Positions 8,988 through 17,854 are shown, numbered from the stretch's first letter. The stretch is DNA of 64,000 nucleotides from Lysobacterales bacterium 15-68-25 (GCA_002279065.1 NCKB01000008.1:62001-126000); one strand, 5' to 3'. Notes: generated by a model from the letters alone, not told the origin. A program made the numbers and translations.

Positions 8988-9120
8988 TCGGAGCGGGCGT
9001 TCGGCGGCGGCCGACACGCGTGCGCGAGCATCGCGCCGACCGCGCGTTCGTGCGTTGGATGGCCGGGCCGGACTGCTCTAGGCTTGGGCGCTCGTCGTCC
9101 GTCTCGGTGGAGATCCGTCC

Positions 9121-10755
9121 ATGCAACGTCCGTCCCCGTCCCGGCGTTCCCGGTTGCCATTCCTCCCGCTTGTCCTTGCGGCCCTGACCTTGTCGGCCGG
9201 TGCCGTGCGGGCGGAGGGAGTGGATGCGCCGCGCGTCGCCGTCACCGGCGGCACGCTCGCCGGCAGGCTGGCCACGGTCGACGGCGTGACGCTGCAGGAA
9301 TTCCAGGGCATTCCCTACGCCGCCCCGCCGCTGGGCCCGCTGCGCTGGAAGCCGCCGCAGGCGGTGGCGGCCTGGCAGGGCGTGCGCGAAGCGACCGGCT
9401 TCGGCCCGCGCTGCATGCAGCTGCCGCTGTTCGGCGACATGGTGTTCCGCTCGCGCGGGATGAGCGAGGACTGTCTCTACCTCAACGTCTGGGCGCCGGC
9501 CGACCACGGCGACGGCAGGCGCCCGGTGCTGGTCTATTTCTACGGCGGTGGCTTCCTCGCCGGTGACGGCTCGGAACCGCGCTACGACGGCGCCAGCCTC
9601 GCGGCGAAGGGGCTGGTCACGGTCACCGTGAACTACCGCCTGGGCGTGTTCGGCTTCCTCGCTGCGCCGGCGCTCGCGGCCGAGTCGCCGCGGCACGCCA
9701 CCGGCAACTACGGCCTGCTCGACCAGGCCGCGGCGCTGCGCTGGGTGCGCGCCAACATCGCGCGGTTCGGCGGCGACCCTTCGCACATCACCATCGGCGG
9801 CGAGTCGGCCGGATCGATCTCGGTGAGCGCGCTGATGGCCTCGCCGCTGACCCGGGGTCTGATCGCCGGCGCGATCGGCGAGAGCGGCGCGCTGATCGCC
9901 CCGATCGCGCCGCAGCCGCGGACCAAGGCCGAAGCCACCGGCCGCGCCTTCATGAAGCAGGTCGGCGCGGCCTCGCTGGCGGACCTGCGTGCGATGCCGG
10001 CCGAGGCACTGCTCCAGGCCAGCGGGCCGCAGGCCACGCCGTCCTTCGATTTCGCGCCGGACGTCGACGGCCTGTTCCTCACCGAGCCGCCCGCCGAGAC
10101 CTATGCCCGCGGCGCCCAGGCGCAGGTGCCGCTGCTGCTGGGCTCCAATTCGCAGGAGGGCTTCTACACCGCCGTGCTGAAGGACGAGCCGCCGACCCCG
10201 GCGAACTACCGCGCCGCGCTCAAGCGGCTGTTCGGCGATCGCGCCGACGAGGCGCTGCGGCTGTACCCGGGCGCGACCCGCGACGAGGTGATGCGCTCGG
10301 CCACCGCGCTGGCGGGCGACCTGTTCATCGCGCACAGCACCTGGCGCTGGATGGAGCTGCAGCACGCGCACAGCGCCGCGCCGGTGTACTTCTACTACTA
10401 CGCCCATCCGCGCCCGGCCAAGCGCGAGCCGGCGGCGGGCGAGCGGCCGGACACCGGCGCGGTGCACAGCGGCGAGATCGAATACGCGCTGGGCAACCTG
10501 GACGGCAACCGGGTGTATGCGTGGACACCGGCGGATCGCGACGTTTCGCGCACCATGCAGGGGTACTTCGCGAACTTCATCATGCACGGCGATCCGAATG
10601 GCGCCGGCCTGCCGGCGTGGCCGGCGGTGGAAACTTCGCATGGTGGCCTGTTGCGCCAGACCATCGACGTGGAAACGCGCAGCGAGGTCGACCGCGGCAC
10701 GGCGAGGCAGGCGTTCCTGCGCGACTACCTGTCCTCGCACTCCGATCCGCTCTGA
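9121..10755 (+). CDS. Secreted type-B carboxylesterase
   Basis: 544 residues with a signal peptide (basic start PSPSRRSR, hydrophobic core, Ala-rich cleavage region near 27-31). The carboxylesterase/lipase type-B fold is complete: oxyanion-hole YGGGF, nucleophile elbow GGESAGS (S229), an acid in the SQEGF segment (E346) and the base in GAVHSGEIEY (H449). It should hydrolyse carboxylic esters in the periplasm or outside the cell; the substrate is unknown. The family-type N-terminal motif EFQGIPYAAPPLG is present. Single gene, 84 bases before the next start. Confidence 0.9.
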   Translation: MQRPSPSRRSRLPFLPLVLAALTLSAGAVRAEGVDAPRVAVTGGTLAGRLATVDGVTLQEFQGIPYAAPPLGPLRWKPPQAVAAWQGVREATGFGPRCMQLPLFGDMVFRSRGMSEDCLYLNVWAPADHGDGRRPVLVYFYGGGFLAGDGSEPRYDGASLAAKGLVTVTVNYRLGVFGFLAAPALAAESPRHATGNYGLLDQAAALRWVRANIARFGGDPSHITIGGESAGSISVSALMASPLTRGLIAGAIGESGALIAPIAPQPRTKAEATGRAFMKQVGAASLADLRAMPAEALLQASGPQATPSFDFAPDVDGLFLTEPPAETYARGAQAQVPLLLGSNSQEGFYTAVLKDEPPTPANYRAALKRLFGDRADEALRLYPGATRDEVMRSATALAGDLFIAHSTWRWMELQHAHSAAPVYFYYYAHPRPAKREPAAGERPDTGAVHSGEIEYALGNLDGNRVYAWTPADRDVSRTMQGYFANFIMHGDPNGAGLPAWPAVETSHGGLLRQTIDVETRSEVDRGTARQAFLRDYLSSHSDPL

Positions 10756-10839
10756 ATTCGCCAGGATTCGTCGCCGCCTCACAAACGGCTCATCCGGGCA
10801 GCCCCATCATGGCTGCCGGTTGAGATGGAGTCTCCCCCC

Positions 10840-12516
10840 ATGACAGCTTCCGATTCGGAAACCGAAGCCCGGCGCTTGGCCAGGCTTCGTGCACTCTCGG
10901 TGCTGGACACCGCACCGGAGGCCCTGTTCGACGGGTTGGCCGAAGCGGTGGCAACGGCCCTGGGCACCCCGATCGCCGCGGTGAATCTCATCGACGCGGA
11001 CCGCCAGTGGACCAAGGCCGGGATCGGCGTGGAAGTCGGCAGCAGCCGGCCGCGCAGCGAGGCGTTCTGCGCGCAGACGATCCTCGACGAGGCGGTGCTT
11101 GAAGTGGTCGATGCTCGGCACGACCCGCGGTTCGCCGACAACCCGATGGTGAGCGGCACGGACGGAATCCGATTCTACGCAGGAGCGCCGATCACTCTGG
11201 ATGACGGCTCGCGCCTGGGTGCGCTGTGTGCCGCGGACCGCGAGCCCCGCATGCTGAATCCGGCGCAGCGCGAGCTGCTGACCGCGCTGGCGAGGGTGGC
11301 ATCGGAGGCGCTGCAGCTGCGGCTGGATTCGCTCGAGCGTGAGGTGTTGCTGGACCGGACCGGTCGGCTCGCCGACGTCGGAGGCTGGTCGCTGGACCTG
11401 TCCACCAACGCGCTGCGCTGGTCGGCACAGACGTTTCGCCTGCACGACCTGCCGGTGGGGCAGGTGCCTACGCTCGAGGAGGCCCTCGCGTTCTATCCGG
11501 TCGATGCCCGACGCCGGCTGGAACAGGCGATCGATCGGGCGCGGCGCGATGGCGGCGAATGGGACCTCGAGCTGCCGCTGGTGACGGCGACCGGTCGCAA
11601 GCTCTGGGTCCGGGCCATGGGGCGCGTGGAATACTTCGATGACGGCCATCCGCATCGTCTGGTCGGTGCGATCCAGGACATCAGCATCCGGCGCAGGGTG
11701 ACAACTGCCCTGGAAACCAGCGAGCGCCGCTTCCGCCAGATGTTCCAGTACAGCCTGGGCCTGATCTGCACGCACGACCACGAGGGTGTGCTGCTGTCGG
11801 TGAACCCGGCGGCGGCGCGCGCGCTGGGCTACTCGGTCGGCGAGCTGCTTGGCCGGCCGCTGTCCGATTTCATGCCCGAGTCGCGCCGGGCTGCATTCCG
11901 CGACTACCTGTTGCGCGTCATCACCACCGGCAGCGACAGTGGCGTGCTGCAGCTGCAGGCCAAGGACGGGCGCCACCTGATGTGGCAATACCGGAACGTG
12001 CTCGATGACGAGGCCGACGAGCCTTACATCCTCGGCCACGCGCAGGACATCACCGAGCGCTTCGAGATGGAGCGGCAGCTGCGCGAGTGGTCGGTGCACG
12101 ATGCCCTGACCGGCTGCTACAACCGGCGCTATCTCGCCGAGCTGGAGGCTGGCCCGCCACGGCGCTGGGGATGCATCACGGTGGACCTGGACCACTTCAA
12201 GCAGGTCAACGATACCTACGGCCACCAGCGCGGCGACGAGGTGCTGCAGGAGATGGCGCGCTTCCTGCGCGGCCACGTGCGTGCCGACGATGCGGTGGTA
12301 CGGCTGGGTGGCGACGAGTTCCTGGTGCTGTTGCGCGATGCCGACGAGTCGGCCTTGTCCGAAGCCATGGGGCGCATCGACCAGGACCGTGCCGCCGCGC
12401 CGATTGGCTTCACCCTGGGCGCGGCCACGTTCGGCGATGGCGTGTCGCTGGACGAGGGGCTGGCCGAGGCGGATCGGCAGCTCTATGCCAAGCGGGCACT
12501 GGACCGCGGCGACTGA
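10840..12516 (+). CDS. GAF-PAS-PAS-GGDEF diguanylate cyclase
   Basis: 558 residues. An N-terminal GAF domain (about 20-165) is followed by two PAS/PAC domains (about 185-290 and 295-415) and a GGDEF domain with intact GGDEF. The RADD inhibitory site lies four residues before the loop Arg, in the normal RxxD position. It should make c-di-GMP from two GTP and be product-inhibited. Three stacked sensor domains and no membrane segment suggest a cytoplasmic integrator. ATG 10840 is preferred because GGAG lies nine bases upstream; an in-frame ATG at 10825 is less favourable. A 7-bp hairpin at 10797-10817 precedes the gene. Confidence 0.88.
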   Translation: MTASDSETEARRLARLRALSVLDTAPEALFDGLAEAVATALGTPIAAVNLIDADRQWTKAGIGVEVGSSRPRSEAFCAQTILDEAVLEVVDARHDPRFADNPMVSGTDGIRFYAGAPITLDDGSRLGALCAADREPRMLNPAQRELLTALARVASEALQLRLDSLEREVLLDRTGRLADVGGWSLDLSTNALRWSAQTFRLHDLPVGQVPTLEEALAFYPVDARRRLEQAIDRARRDGGEWDLELPLVTATGRKLWVRAMGRVEYFDDGHPHRLVGAIQDISIRRRVTTALETSERRFRQMFQYSLGLICTHDHEGVLLSVNPAAARALGYSVGELLGRPLSDFMPESRRAAFRDYLLRVITTGSDSGVLQLQAKDGRHLMWQYRNVLDDEADEPYILGHAQDITERFEMERQLREWSVHDALTGCYNRRYLAELEAGPPRRWGCITVDLDHFKQVNDTYGHQRGDEVLQEMARFLRGHVRADDAVVRLGGDEFLVLLRDADESALSEAMGRIDQDRAAAPIGFTLGAATFGDGVSLDEGLAEADRQLYAKRALDRGD

Positions 12517-12594
12517 CCACCGGCTTCCCCCTTCGCGGCGTTCGCGCCACCATGCGCGTCCCGCGCCCGCAGCGCCCACGCCGGTGATCCGACC

Positions 12595-13101
12595 ATGCAC
12601 GAGTTCGAAGACGACCTGGCCGACGAGTCCGACGACTCGGTCGAGGCCCGCGTGTGGCAGCTGCTGTTGCTGGTCAACCCCGGCGACGAGGACACCGCGC
12701 TGCGCCACTTCGCGGCCTGGCGCGACGTCCAGGCCGAAGCCGGCGATGCCACCGACCCGGTGGAGACGCTGGGCCAGGTGATCGACTGGAGCGCCGGGTT
12801 CCGCGTCGAGGACGCCGCCACCCTGGTGCAGGCGCTGGACGAGCTGGCCGCGCGCTGGAACCTGTCGATCGACTGGGGCGGCGACCCCGACGACGAGGAC
12901 TTCCTCGACGCCCACGAGGTGCCGGATCTGCTGGGGATCGCCTACGACCGCCTGCTCGAACGCGGCTACACCGTGTGGACCTACGAGTCGCCCGGCGCGG
13001 CCTGGGCCGGCTGGATCACCCGCACCGACGAGGCCGAGCCGATGCGTGAGGTGGCCACCGCGCTGGGCGTTAACCTGCGCCCGGCTTGCGACGCCGGTTG
13101 A
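12595..13101 (+). CDS. Hypothetical acidic protein (DUF6630-like)
   Basis: 168 residues, very acidic, with no signal peptide or membrane helix. The helical N-terminal half and the later segments (DWGGDPDDEDFLD, and WTYESPGAAWAGWI near the C terminus) resemble the DUF6630 group, in which a Trp- and Asp-rich module ends with a similar AGWI stretch. I am not certain of that assignment. No enzyme motif is visible. The gene lies 78 bases after the diguanylate cyclase and ends four bases before a convergent small gene. Confidence 0.65.
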   Translation: MHEFEDDLADESDDSVEARVWQLLLLVNPGDEDTALRHFAAWRDVQAEAGDATDPVETLGQVIDWSAGFRVEDAATLVQALDELAARWNLSIDWGGDPDDEDFLDAHEVPDLLGIAYDRLLERGYTVWTYESPGAAWAGWITRTDEAEPMREVATALGVNLRPACDAG

Positions 13102-13105
13102 GCGG

Positions 13106-13378
13106 TCAGCCCGCCTCGTCGGGGATGTCGTCGAAGCCGGTGTAGTCGTCGGGGAATACCGGGGTGCCGTCCTCCTCCAGCCCGGTCAGGTCCGCCAGCG
13201 CCTTGGCGGCGGCGGCCTCGGCCTTGTCCTGGTCGCGGAAGCTGCGGTTCTCGCAGATCGCGTAGTACACGGGGAAGCCGCCGGCCAGCGGGGTGACCGC
13301 CAGCCAGGCGGTGTGGCGCGAACCTTCGAGGGTGGCCCCCGAACGGACGTGATAGCGGTCGAAGCGGCGCTCGGCCAT
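13106..13378 (-). CDS. Small hypothetical protein, 90 aa
   Basis: 90 residues starting MAERRFDRYHVRSG. An AGGAG ribosome site lies upstream of ATG at 13378, which sets the start against longer in-frame extensions. A central stretch of beta-type residues is followed by an Ala/Lys-rich helix and an acidic tail (FDDIPDEAG). No catalytic motif, signal or membrane segment is seen and I do not recognise a family. It is divergent from the amidohydrolase gene, with about 115 bases between the two starts. Confidence 0.65.
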   Translation of the reverse strand: MAERRFDRYHVRSGATLEGSRHTAWLAVTPLAGGFPVYYAICENRSFRDQDKAEAAAAKALADLTGLEEDGTPVFPDDYTGFDDIPDEAG

Positions 13379-13494
13379 GGATGATCTCCTGCGACAGGCC
13401 GGCAGTGTAGCGGCGCATGCGCCGAACGTCGGGCTGCCCAGTCGTGCGGGCGGCCGGTAGAGTCGACGGTTCCATCCACCCAGGGGAATCCTCG

Positions 13495-14829
13495 ATGTCC
13501 AAGCGCCCGTCCTTCGTCCCGCGCCTGCTCTGCGGCGCCGTCCTCGCCGCGCTGGCCAGCCAGGCCTCCGCCCGTGACGCCACGCCCGCGGCACCGCTGA
13601 CCGCGGTGAAGGCCGCGCACTGGATCGACGCCGAATCCGGCCGCGAGCGCGGCCCGGTGGTGGTGCTGGTGCAAGGCGAGCGGATCACCGCGGTCAACGA
13701 GGGCACCGACGTTCCGACCGGAGCGAAGCTGGTCGATCTGGGCGATGCGACGCTGCTGCCCGGCCTGATCGACGTGCACGTGCACCTGACCTCCGACCCG
13801 ACCACCGGCACCGGCAACTACTACCAGGACGCCCTCACGCTGGACGTGATCGACGACGCAGTGATCGCGCCGACGCTGGCCAAGCGCACGCTCGATGCCG
13901 GCTTCACCACCGTGCGCAACGTGGGCGCGCCGGGCTACGTCGACGTGTCGCTGCGCAACGCCATCGACCGCGGGCTGATCCCCGGCCCGCGCATGCTGGT
14001 GGCCACCGTGCCGCTGGGCTCGACCGGCGGCCATGCGGACGACACCACCGGCTTTTCGCCGGACATCCATTTCGAGGGTCCCACCGGCGTGGCCGACGGC
14101 GTGGACGCGGTGCGTGCGCGCGTGCGCGAGGACGTCAAGCGCGGCGCCGACGTGATCAAGTTCATGGCCAGCGCCGGCGTGCTCAGCAACGAGGCCTCGG
14201 TGGGCGCGCCGCAGTACACCCAGGCGGAGATGGACGCGATCGTCGACGAGGCGCACCGCTGGGGCAAGAAGGTGGCCGCGCACGCGCACGGTGCCGAGGC
14301 GATCAAGATGGCGATGCGTGCCGGGGTGGATTCGGTCGAGCACTGCAGCTTCATCGACGCCGAGGGCCTGAAGATGGCCAAGGCGCGTGGCACCTACCTC
14401 GACTTCGACATCTACAACGACGACTACATCCTGGCCGAGTACGCCAAGCTCGGCACGCCGCCGGCGCAGATCGCCAAGGAGAAGCTGGTCGGCCGCGTGC
14501 AGCGGGAGAACTTCCGCAAGGCGGTGCAGGCCGGCGAGAAGATGGCCTTCGCCACCGATGCCGGCGTGTATCCGCACGGCTGGAACGGTAAGCAGTTCGC
14601 CAAGATGGTGCAGTGGGGCATGACGCCGATGCAGGCGATCCAGTCCGCGACCTGGAATGCCGCCGACCTGCTCGGCTGGCGCGACCGCGTCGGTGCGATC
14701 AAGCCGGGCCTGTACGCCGACCTCGTCGCGGTGAAGGGCGATCCGCTGAAGGACGTGGCCTTGCTCGAGCACGTGGACTTCGTGATGAAGGGCGGCGTGG
14801 TCGACCGCAGCGACATCGCCGGGCGTTGA
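13495..14829 (+). CDS. Secreted metal-dependent amidohydrolase
   Basis: 444 residues with a signal peptide (residues about 1-25, ending ASA-RD). The amidohydrolase-superfamily metal ligands are present: HVH (H95, H97), a lysine for carboxylation in VIKFMASAG (K222), H263 in AAHAHG, H283 in VEHCSF, and the catalytic Asp in FATDAG (D355). This pattern matches the periplasmic branch that contains Xaa-Pro dipeptidases and L-Arg/L-Lys carboxypeptidases (Sgx9260 type), so a peptidase or N-acyl amino acid hydrolase role is likely. ATG 13495 has a GGGGA ribosome site. Single gene. Confidence 0.88.
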   Translation: MSKRPSFVPRLLCGAVLAALASQASARDATPAAPLTAVKAAHWIDAESGRERGPVVVLVQGERITAVNEGTDVPTGAKLVDLGDATLLPGLIDVHVHLTSDPTTGTGNYYQDALTLDVIDDAVIAPTLAKRTLDAGFTTVRNVGAPGYVDVSLRNAIDRGLIPGPRMLVATVPLGSTGGHADDTTGFSPDIHFEGPTGVADGVDAVRARVREDVKRGADVIKFMASAGVLSNEASVGAPQYTQAEMDAIVDEAHRWGKKVAAHAHGAEAIKMAMRAGVDSVEHCSFIDAEGLKMAKARGTYLDFDIYNDDYILAEYAKLGTPPAQIAKEKLVGRVQRENFRKAVQAGEKMAFATDAGVYPHGWNGKQFAKMVQWGMTPMQAIQSATWNAADLLGWRDRVGAIKPGLYADLVAVKGDPLKDVALLEHVDFVMKGGVVDRSDIAGR

Positions 14830-14836
14830 GAAGGGG

Positions 14837-14876
14837 CGCCCCGAGGGTTGCGGCGTTCCGCCACGCCTTCGGGGCG
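14837..14876 (+). terminator. Imperfect hairpin after the amidohydrolase gene
   Basis: CGCCCCGA (14837-14844) pairs with TCGGGGCG (14869-14876), extended inward by a GG/CC pair. It lies seven bases after the stop codon at 14829, where a terminator would be expected, but it lacks a U-rich tail, so it may only protect the transcript end. Confidence 0.35.
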
Positions 14877-14901
14877 TAGCTTCCTGCGAATGCCTGCGCG
14901 C

Positions 14902-14917
14902 GTTGACGCGAGTCAAC
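14902..14917. promoter_or_regulatory. Perfect palindrome resembling an FNR/ANR-family box
   Basis: GTTGAC-GCGA-GTCAAC is a perfect 6-bp inverted repeat with a 4-base spacer. Its core TTGAC-N4-GTCAA fits the FNR/ANR/DNR pattern TTGAT-N4-ATCAA except at the inner pair. The centre lies about 84 bases before the ATG of the cytochrome-porin gene, a distance at which a promoter could fit between. A role in oxygen- or nitric-oxide-dependent control is inferred only. Confidence 0.45.
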
Positions 14918-14993
14918 TTGGCGAGGCTGTCATGCGCCGATGCTTCCCTCCGAGGCCGCCACACAGGGGCGGCGATGCCTGGAGGATTCAAAA

Positions 14994-16379
14994 ATGAAAG
15001 CTCTTTCACCAAGGACGAGCAAGCGCGTGTTGAGCGCAGGGGGTGGCCTTGCGCTGCTCGGCCTGGTTGTCGCCGGGCTCGGCATGACGGCGAGCGGCGT
15101 CCACGCGGTGCCCTCGTTCGCACGCCAGACCAAGCTGCCGTGCAGCGCCTGCCACATCGGCGGCTTCGGCCCGCAGCTCACCAGCTTCGGTCGCCAGTTC
15201 AAGCTGATGGGCTACACCATGAAGACCGGCGACGGCCCCGACGTGCCGCTGTCGGCGATGCTGGTCGAGTCGTACACGCATACCGCGAAGGCACAGACCG
15301 ATCCGCCGGCCGACGGCTTCAGCCGCAACAACAACACCGAGCTGCAGCAGGCTTCGTTGTTCCTCGCCGGTCGGGTCAGCCAGCACGTCGGCGTGTTCGC
15401 ACAGGCAACCTACTCGGAGAACGGCGGGCTGCTCGGCTGGGACAACATGGACGTGCGCTACGCCAACAGCTTCACCTCCGGCAGCCATAACGCGATCTGG
15501 GGCGTCTCGGTCAACAACAACCCCACCGTCACCGACGTGTTCAACACCGCGCCGGCCTGGCAGTTCCCGTACATGGGGCCGGACCTCGCTCCCGGTGCGC
15601 CGGCCATGCCGATGCTGTTCGGCGGCCTCGGCGGCCAGGTGATCGGCGTCAACGGCTACCTGCAGCTGGACGGCAAGTGGTACGGCGAGGTCGGTGCCTA
15701 CCGCTCGCTGTCGCCCGCCTTCCTGCGCGACGTGAACGCGGACTTCGACGGACGTCTCGCCTCGACCGCACCCTATGCGCGCCTGGCCTACACCTGGAAC
15801 CTGCCCGCGGGCAACGTGGAGCTGGGTGGCTTCTACCTGCACGCCCGCCGTGGCCTGCCAGGCACCAATGCCGCCGGCGACGCGGTGGCAACCTCCGGGC
15901 CGTCTGACCGCTTCGACGACGTCGGTGTGGACGCCAGCTACCAGCGTGCCTTCGGCAGCGACCACATAGTGACGGTCAACGCCCTGTACATCGATGAGCG
16001 CCAGAAGCTCGACGCCACCTACGCCTCGGGCGGATCGAGCAACCTCAAGGGTCGCCTCGACGCGCTCAACCTCGATGGCAGCTACTGGTACCGCAACACC
16101 TGGGGCGCCACGCTGGACCTGTTCGCCGACAACGGCCGCAGCGACACGATCCTCTACGGGGATGCCAGCAAGCCGGACACCCGCGGCGGCACGATCGAGG
16201 CCGACTGGAATCCGTTCGGCGAGTCCAACTCCTGGGAGGAGCCGTGGGCGAACGTGCGCGTCGGCCTGCAGTACACCTTCTACACCCGCTTCGCCGGGCG
16301 CGTGCACAACGTGGATGGTGCCGGCCGCAGCGCCAGCGACAACAACACGACCTACCTGTACGTCTGGCTGGCGATCTGA
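14994..16379 (+). CDS. Monoheme cytochrome-porin fusion (Cyc2-like)
   Basis: 461 residues. A signal peptide (about 1-38) is followed at once by a single haem site in VPSFARQTKLPCSACH (C50-H54) and then FGRQFKLMGYTM. The remaining 400 residues alternate aromatic and polar residues as in a beta-barrel and end in YLYVWLAI, an outer-membrane-type C terminus. A short cytochrome plug fused to a porin is the architecture of Cyc2, the outer-membrane Fe(II) oxidase, but similar proteins of unknown function occur in many heterotrophs. GGAGG lies before ATG 14994. A strong terminator follows at 16401. Confidence 0.75.
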   Translation: MKALSPRTSKRVLSAGGGLALLGLVVAGLGMTASGVHAVPSFARQTKLPCSACHIGGFGPQLTSFGRQFKLMGYTMKTGDGPDVPLSAMLVESYTHTAKAQTDPPADGFSRNNNTELQQASLFLAGRVSQHVGVFAQATYSENGGLLGWDNMDVRYANSFTSGSHNAIWGVSVNNNPTVTDVFNTAPAWQFPYMGPDLAPGAPAMPMLFGGLGGQVIGVNGYLQLDGKWYGEVGAYRSLSPAFLRDVNADFDGRLASTAPYARLAYTWNLPAGNVELGGFYLHARRGLPGTNAAGDAVATSGPSDRFDDVGVDASYQRAFGSDHIVTVNALYIDERQKLDATYASGGSSNLKGRLDALNLDGSYWYRNTWGATLDLFADNGRSDTILYGDASKPDTRGGTIEADWNPFGESNSWEEPWANVRVGLQYTFYTRFAGRVHNVDGAGRSASDNNTTYLYVWLAI

Positions 16380-16400
16380 CCGCAACCGCCGCGTGCAGGA

Positions 16401-16432
16401 AAAGGGGGACACCGGCTAAGGTGTCCCCCTTT
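16401..16432 (+). terminator. Intrinsic terminator after the cytochrome-porin gene
   Basis: A perfect 13-bp stem, AAAGGGGGACACC (16401-16413) with GGTGTCCCCCTTT (16420-16432), and a 6-base loop GGCTAA. It begins 21 bases after the stop codon at 16379. A-rich and T-rich flanks let it work in both directions. Confidence 0.85.
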
Positions 16433-16463
16433 CCATTTCCGATGCACGGACGGTGAGGTCGGC

Positions 16464-16838
16464 ATGAAGTTCCTGGTGATGATCTACAGCGACGACCAGT
16501 TGCTCGGCGAGCTGCCGTCGGGCCAGTTCGAGCACTTGATGCAGGGCTGTTTCCGGCATGCCGACGAACTGGCGGCGGAGGGTTGCCTGCTCGGCTCGCA
16601 GCAGCTCGAGCATCCGGTCACGGCACGCACGGTGCGCGTGCGCGACGGCAAGACCACGGTGTTCGACGGTCCGTTCGCCGAGACCCGCGAGTACCTCGCC
16701 GGCTTCAACCTGATCGAGGCGGCCGACATGGACGAGGCGGTGCGTATCGCGCAGAGCTTTCCCTGGTCGCGCACCGGCGCGATCGAGGTGCGGCCGATCC
16801 GCGACATGGACGCCGTGCGGCAGCGCGTCGGCGCCTGA
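16464..16838 (+). CDS. YCII/DGPF-domain protein
   Basis: 124 residues of the YCII-related (DGPF/PhnB-type) family: beta-rich start MKFLVMIYSDD and the signature TVFDGPFAETREYLAGF around residues 58-74, then a helix and the conserved IEVRPI strand. The family forms small dimeric ferredoxin-like folds and is often encoded beside ECF sigma factors, where its role is unclear; no sigma factor is present here. It is flanked by two intrinsic terminators and so is probably monocistronic. Confidence 0.85.
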   Translation: MKFLVMIYSDDQLLGELPSGQFEHLMQGCFRHADELAAEGCLLGSQQLEHPVTARTVRVRDGKTTVFDGPFAETREYLAGFNLIEAADMDEAVRIAQSFPWSRTGAIEVRPIRDMDAVRQRVGA

Positions 16839-16843
16839 ATGCA

Positions 16844-16875
16844 AAAAGGGCCGCGCCGGGGTTGCCGGCGCGGCC
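16844..16875 (-). terminator. Intrinsic terminator for the minus-strand nuclease-family gene
   Basis: GGCCGCGCCGG (16849-16859), loop GGTTG, CCGGCGCGGCC (16865-16875) forms an 11-bp stem. On the minus strand it is followed by TTTTT (plus-strand AAAAA at 16843-16847), the layout expected for rho-independent termination of the gene ending at 16982. Confidence 0.8.
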
Positions 16876-16981
16876 AAGGGTCTGAACCGACCACTGCCAT
16901 GGACGGAGCCGTTGCCGGAGGGGGATCCGCAGCGGCCCGCGCAGTATCGGCGCGGGGTGTCTCAGATCCCGGGACGGCCGC

Positions 16982-17827
16982 TCATGGCTGCTTCCAGCGC
17001 AGCGTCGCCCGCACCGGGAAATGGTCCGAGGGATACACCTTGCCATCGTGCAAGGTGAGCGTGTCGGCGCTCAGCGCGGTGAAGTCGCGGGTGAGGATCC
17101 AGTCGATCTGCTCGGTCGGCTGGCCGGTGAAGGCGTGGAAGGTCTTGTCCGGGCCGGCATGCTCCGGTGCGGTCGCGCGCGCATCGGTGAGCACCGTGGC
17201 GAGCAGGGCGTGGGCGCGGCTGGCCGGGGTGGTGTTGAAGTCGCCCACCAGCACCACCGGCACGTTCTTCGGCAGCGCCTCGATGTGCGCGAGGATCTCC
17301 TTCGCTCCCTTGGTGCGCGCCGCTTCGTCCTCGTCGCGGTAGGGCAGGTGGGTGTCGAAGAAGTAGAAGCGCCGGCCGTCGGCTTTCCGCTCGAACAGCG
17401 CCCAGGTGACCATGCGTGGAAACGGGTGGCCCCAGGAGATGCTGCCGGGCACGTCCGGCGTGTCGGACAGCCAGAAATTGCCGGACTCCAGCACCTTCAA
17501 CCGGTCGGTGCGGAAGAACACGCCCATGTGCTCGTCGCCGTCACCGCCGCGGCGGCCTTCGCCGAACCAGGCGTAGTGCGGCAGCTTCGCCACCACGTAG
17601 TCGCCCTGTTCCTTGTGCAGTTCCTGGGTGCCGAACACGTCCGGATCGGCGTTGCGGATCGTCCGCACGAACAGGTCGCGGCGGTTCTCCCACACGTTCA
17701 CGCCGTCCGGCGAGGGCGTGCGCACGTTGAAGGTCATCACGCGCAGCGGCGCGACGGTCGCCGCGGCGGCCGTCCCGGCGAAGGCGAGCAGCACGGCGGC
17801 GAGCAGCGAGCGAAGGAAGGGGGGCAT
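16982..17827 (-). CDS. Secreted endonuclease/exonuclease/phosphatase family protein
   Basis: 281 residues with a signal peptide (about 1-22, Leu/Ala-rich). The EEP fold motifs are clear: MTFNVRTPS with a metal-binding Asn, FGTQE with the catalytic Glu, the VVLVGDFNTTP strand with the general-acid Asp, and SDHFPV at the C terminus. Members include DNase I-like nucleases and phosphodiesterases or sphingomyelinases, and the exported form suggests a periplasmic or extracellular substrate. It lies 27 bases downstream of the nicotinamidase gene on the same strand and may share its transcript, ending at the hairpin at 16844-16875. Confidence 0.85.
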   Translation of the reverse strand: MPPFLRSLLAAVLLAFAGTAAAATVAPLRVMTFNVRTPSPDGVNVWENRRDLFVRTIRNADPDVFGTQELHKEQGDYVVAKLPHYAWFGEGRRGGDGDEHMGVFFRTDRLKVLESGNFWLSDTPDVPGSISWGHPFPRMVTWALFERKADGRRFYFFDTHLPYRDEDEAARTKGAKEILAHIEALPKNVPVVLVGDFNTTPASRAHALLATVLTDARATAPEHAGPDKTFHAFTGQPTEQIDWILTRDFTALSADTLTLHDGKVYPSDHFPVRATLRWKQP

Positions 17828-17854
17828 GAAGGGCTCCAGGGTGTGGGGAGTGGG

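Noticed and set aside
10797..10817. Hairpin GGCAGCC-ccatcat-GGCTGCC before the GAF-PAS-GGDEF gene as a riboswitch or terminator
   Set aside because: Only seven base pairs with no U tail and none of the conserved core of a c-di-GMP riboswitch.
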